Source: Candidatus Kerfeldbacteria bacterium
Lineage (GTDB): Bacteria > Patescibacteriota > Patescibacteriia > UBA9570
DNA length: 14,187 nt
Assembly (NCBI GenBank): GCA_016207285.1
Contig: JACQPW010000029.1
Coordinates: 1-14,187 of the forward strand
Direction of reading: 5' to 3'
Shown here one piece after another: positions 13,645 to 14,187 of this stretch. Position numbers and translations under genes: made by a program. Numbering within the stretch: position 1 is the stretch's first letter; every line of letters begins with the position of its first letter. The notes beneath the pieces were generated by a model. That model did not search any database, had not been told where the DNA came from, and saw only the letters and a list, made by a program, of their open reading frames with translations.

Positions 13645-13654
13645 CAAAACCAAG

Positions 13655-13676
13655 AAAAAACGAAACCCCGTTTTTT
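13655..13676 (-). terminator. possible intrinsic terminator after the superoxide dismutase gene
   Basis: An inverted repeat pairs AAAAAACG with CGTTTTTT (13655-13662 and 13669-13676) around a 6-nt loop; the T-run forms one arm of the stem on both strands. The dismutase stop codon (13675-13677) lies in the hairpin. The stem is mostly A-T and therefore weak, so some read-through into the kinase operon is possible. Confidence 0.4.
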
Positions 13677-14187
13677 ATTGCAAAGCGGCGAAACGCTCAG
13701 CCACGACCTGCCAGTCGACCACTTTCAAAAAATTCTCTATATATTTAGGTTTGTCGGTACCATAATCGATGGCAAAGGCATGCTCCCAACAATCTAAGGC
13801 CATGACGACATTATTCTGAATTGGAAAACCAACATGATGCTCGTACATGATGTAGGTATGTAATAAGCCATCGACCTGATTTTTAGTTAAGACCACCCAA
13901 CCTGGGGTAGAAGCCGCTGAACCTTTAATGTCCGCTACAAACTTGTCCCAGGTACCCCACGATCGTTCGATAGCAGAGCGAAAATCAGAGATCACATCCC
14001 CTGGTTTTGGTGCCATGTTCTCAAAATACGCTTGGTGCAGGTAAGAACCATTAAAGGCCACAGTTTCACGCCGTTTGAGTTCTGAAAACGCGCCAAACGA
14101 ATAGTTACTGTCCGTCGGCTCAACCGTTTTGAGCTTATCTTGAATCTCATTCAGTTTTTTAACGTAGCCAGCATACAATCCCAGATG
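13675..14187 (-). CDS. Fe/Mn-family superoxide dismutase, 5' partial
   Basis: Converts superoxide to oxygen and hydrogen peroxide. The frame is open to the right edge, so the N-terminus is missing; the visible part begins 'HLGLYAGYVKKLNEI' (a TTG at 14178 is an ordinary Leu codon, not a start). Numbering from that His1, likely metal ligands are His1, His51 ('GSYLHQAYFENM'), Asp132 and His136 ('MALDCWEHAF'). 'FSELKRRETVAFNG' and 'YGTDKPKYIENFLKVVDW' also fit the family. It belongs to a divergent branch, with HxxLYxGYV in place of the classical HHxxHHxxYV. The residue two before the metal Asp is Ala130, where typical Mn enzymes have Gly and Fe enzymes have Thr, and 'YEHHVG' replaces the usual 'ANQD' region. 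The metal cannot be predicted. No signal peptide can be judged. It lies 46 bp upstream of the kinase gene on the same strand. Confidence 0.9.
   Translation of the reverse strand, partial: HLGLYAGYVKKLNEIQDKLKTVEPTDSNYSFGAFSELKRRETVAFNGSYLHQAYFENMAPKPGDVISDFRSAIERSWGTWDKFVADIKGSAASTPGWVVLTKNQVDGLLHTYIMYEHHVGFPIQNNVVMALDCWEHAFAIDYGTDKPKYIENFLKVVDWQVVAERFAALQ

Overview
The window looks like a piece of chromosome from a member of the Candidate Phyla Radiation (Patescibacteria). This is an inference from gene content and was not checked by database search. The support is: a prepilin with the mature N-terminus and 'DPATRINQAQDSERW' stretch typical of that group; a type IV pilus cluster with no outer-membrane secretin gene in view; a Rel protein that stops right after its TGS domain; a short, divergent Fe/Mn superoxide dismutase; very tight gene packing; and almost no recognisable Shine-Dalgarno sequences.

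Layout. Positions 2-1114 (+) hold the C-terminal part of a (p)ppGpp synthetase/hydrolase whose start lies off the left edge. It converges on, and overlaps by 4 bp, the parA-parB chromosome-partition operon (2740 down to 1111, minus strand). The only sizeable stretch without protein genes, 2741-3059, holds the parA promoter, a strong sigma-70-like promoter, a tRNA-Leu(CAA) gene, a broken 3' piece of a second leucine-type tRNA whose T-loop is interrupted by a 20-nt perfect palindrome, and a perfect 14-bp hairpin terminator that probably works in both directions.

From 13628 down to 3060 (minus strand) runs one continuous block of ten genes: sensor kinase, single-domain response regulator, PilB ATPase, PilC platform protein, four minor pilins in the order H-I-J-K, PilM, and a major-type pilin. 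Neighbouring genes overlap or lie within 15 bp. PilB, PilC and PilM form the inner-membrane motor, the G-type pilin would form the fibre, and the H-I-J-K set would prime assembly and sit at the tip. The kinase and receiver at the head of the block suggest that the motor or pilus is under direct signal control. PilN, PilO, PilT, prepilin peptidase and PilY1 are not in the window.

The standout gene is the I-type minor pilin at 5444-9028. It is 1194 residues long, where I-type pilins are usually among the smallest. Behind a normal class III prepilin N-terminus it carries three copies of a roughly 270-residue unit, each made of three beta-rich modules resembling H-type lectins, and then a separate C-terminal domain. 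It reads as a tip adhesin fused to the pilin itself, a good candidate for surface or host-cell recognition.

The right edge (13675-14187, minus) is a superoxide dismutase cut by the window end. The predicted promoters of parA and of the kinase both place the -10 box exactly 7 nt before the ATG, so both mRNAs are probably leaderless.
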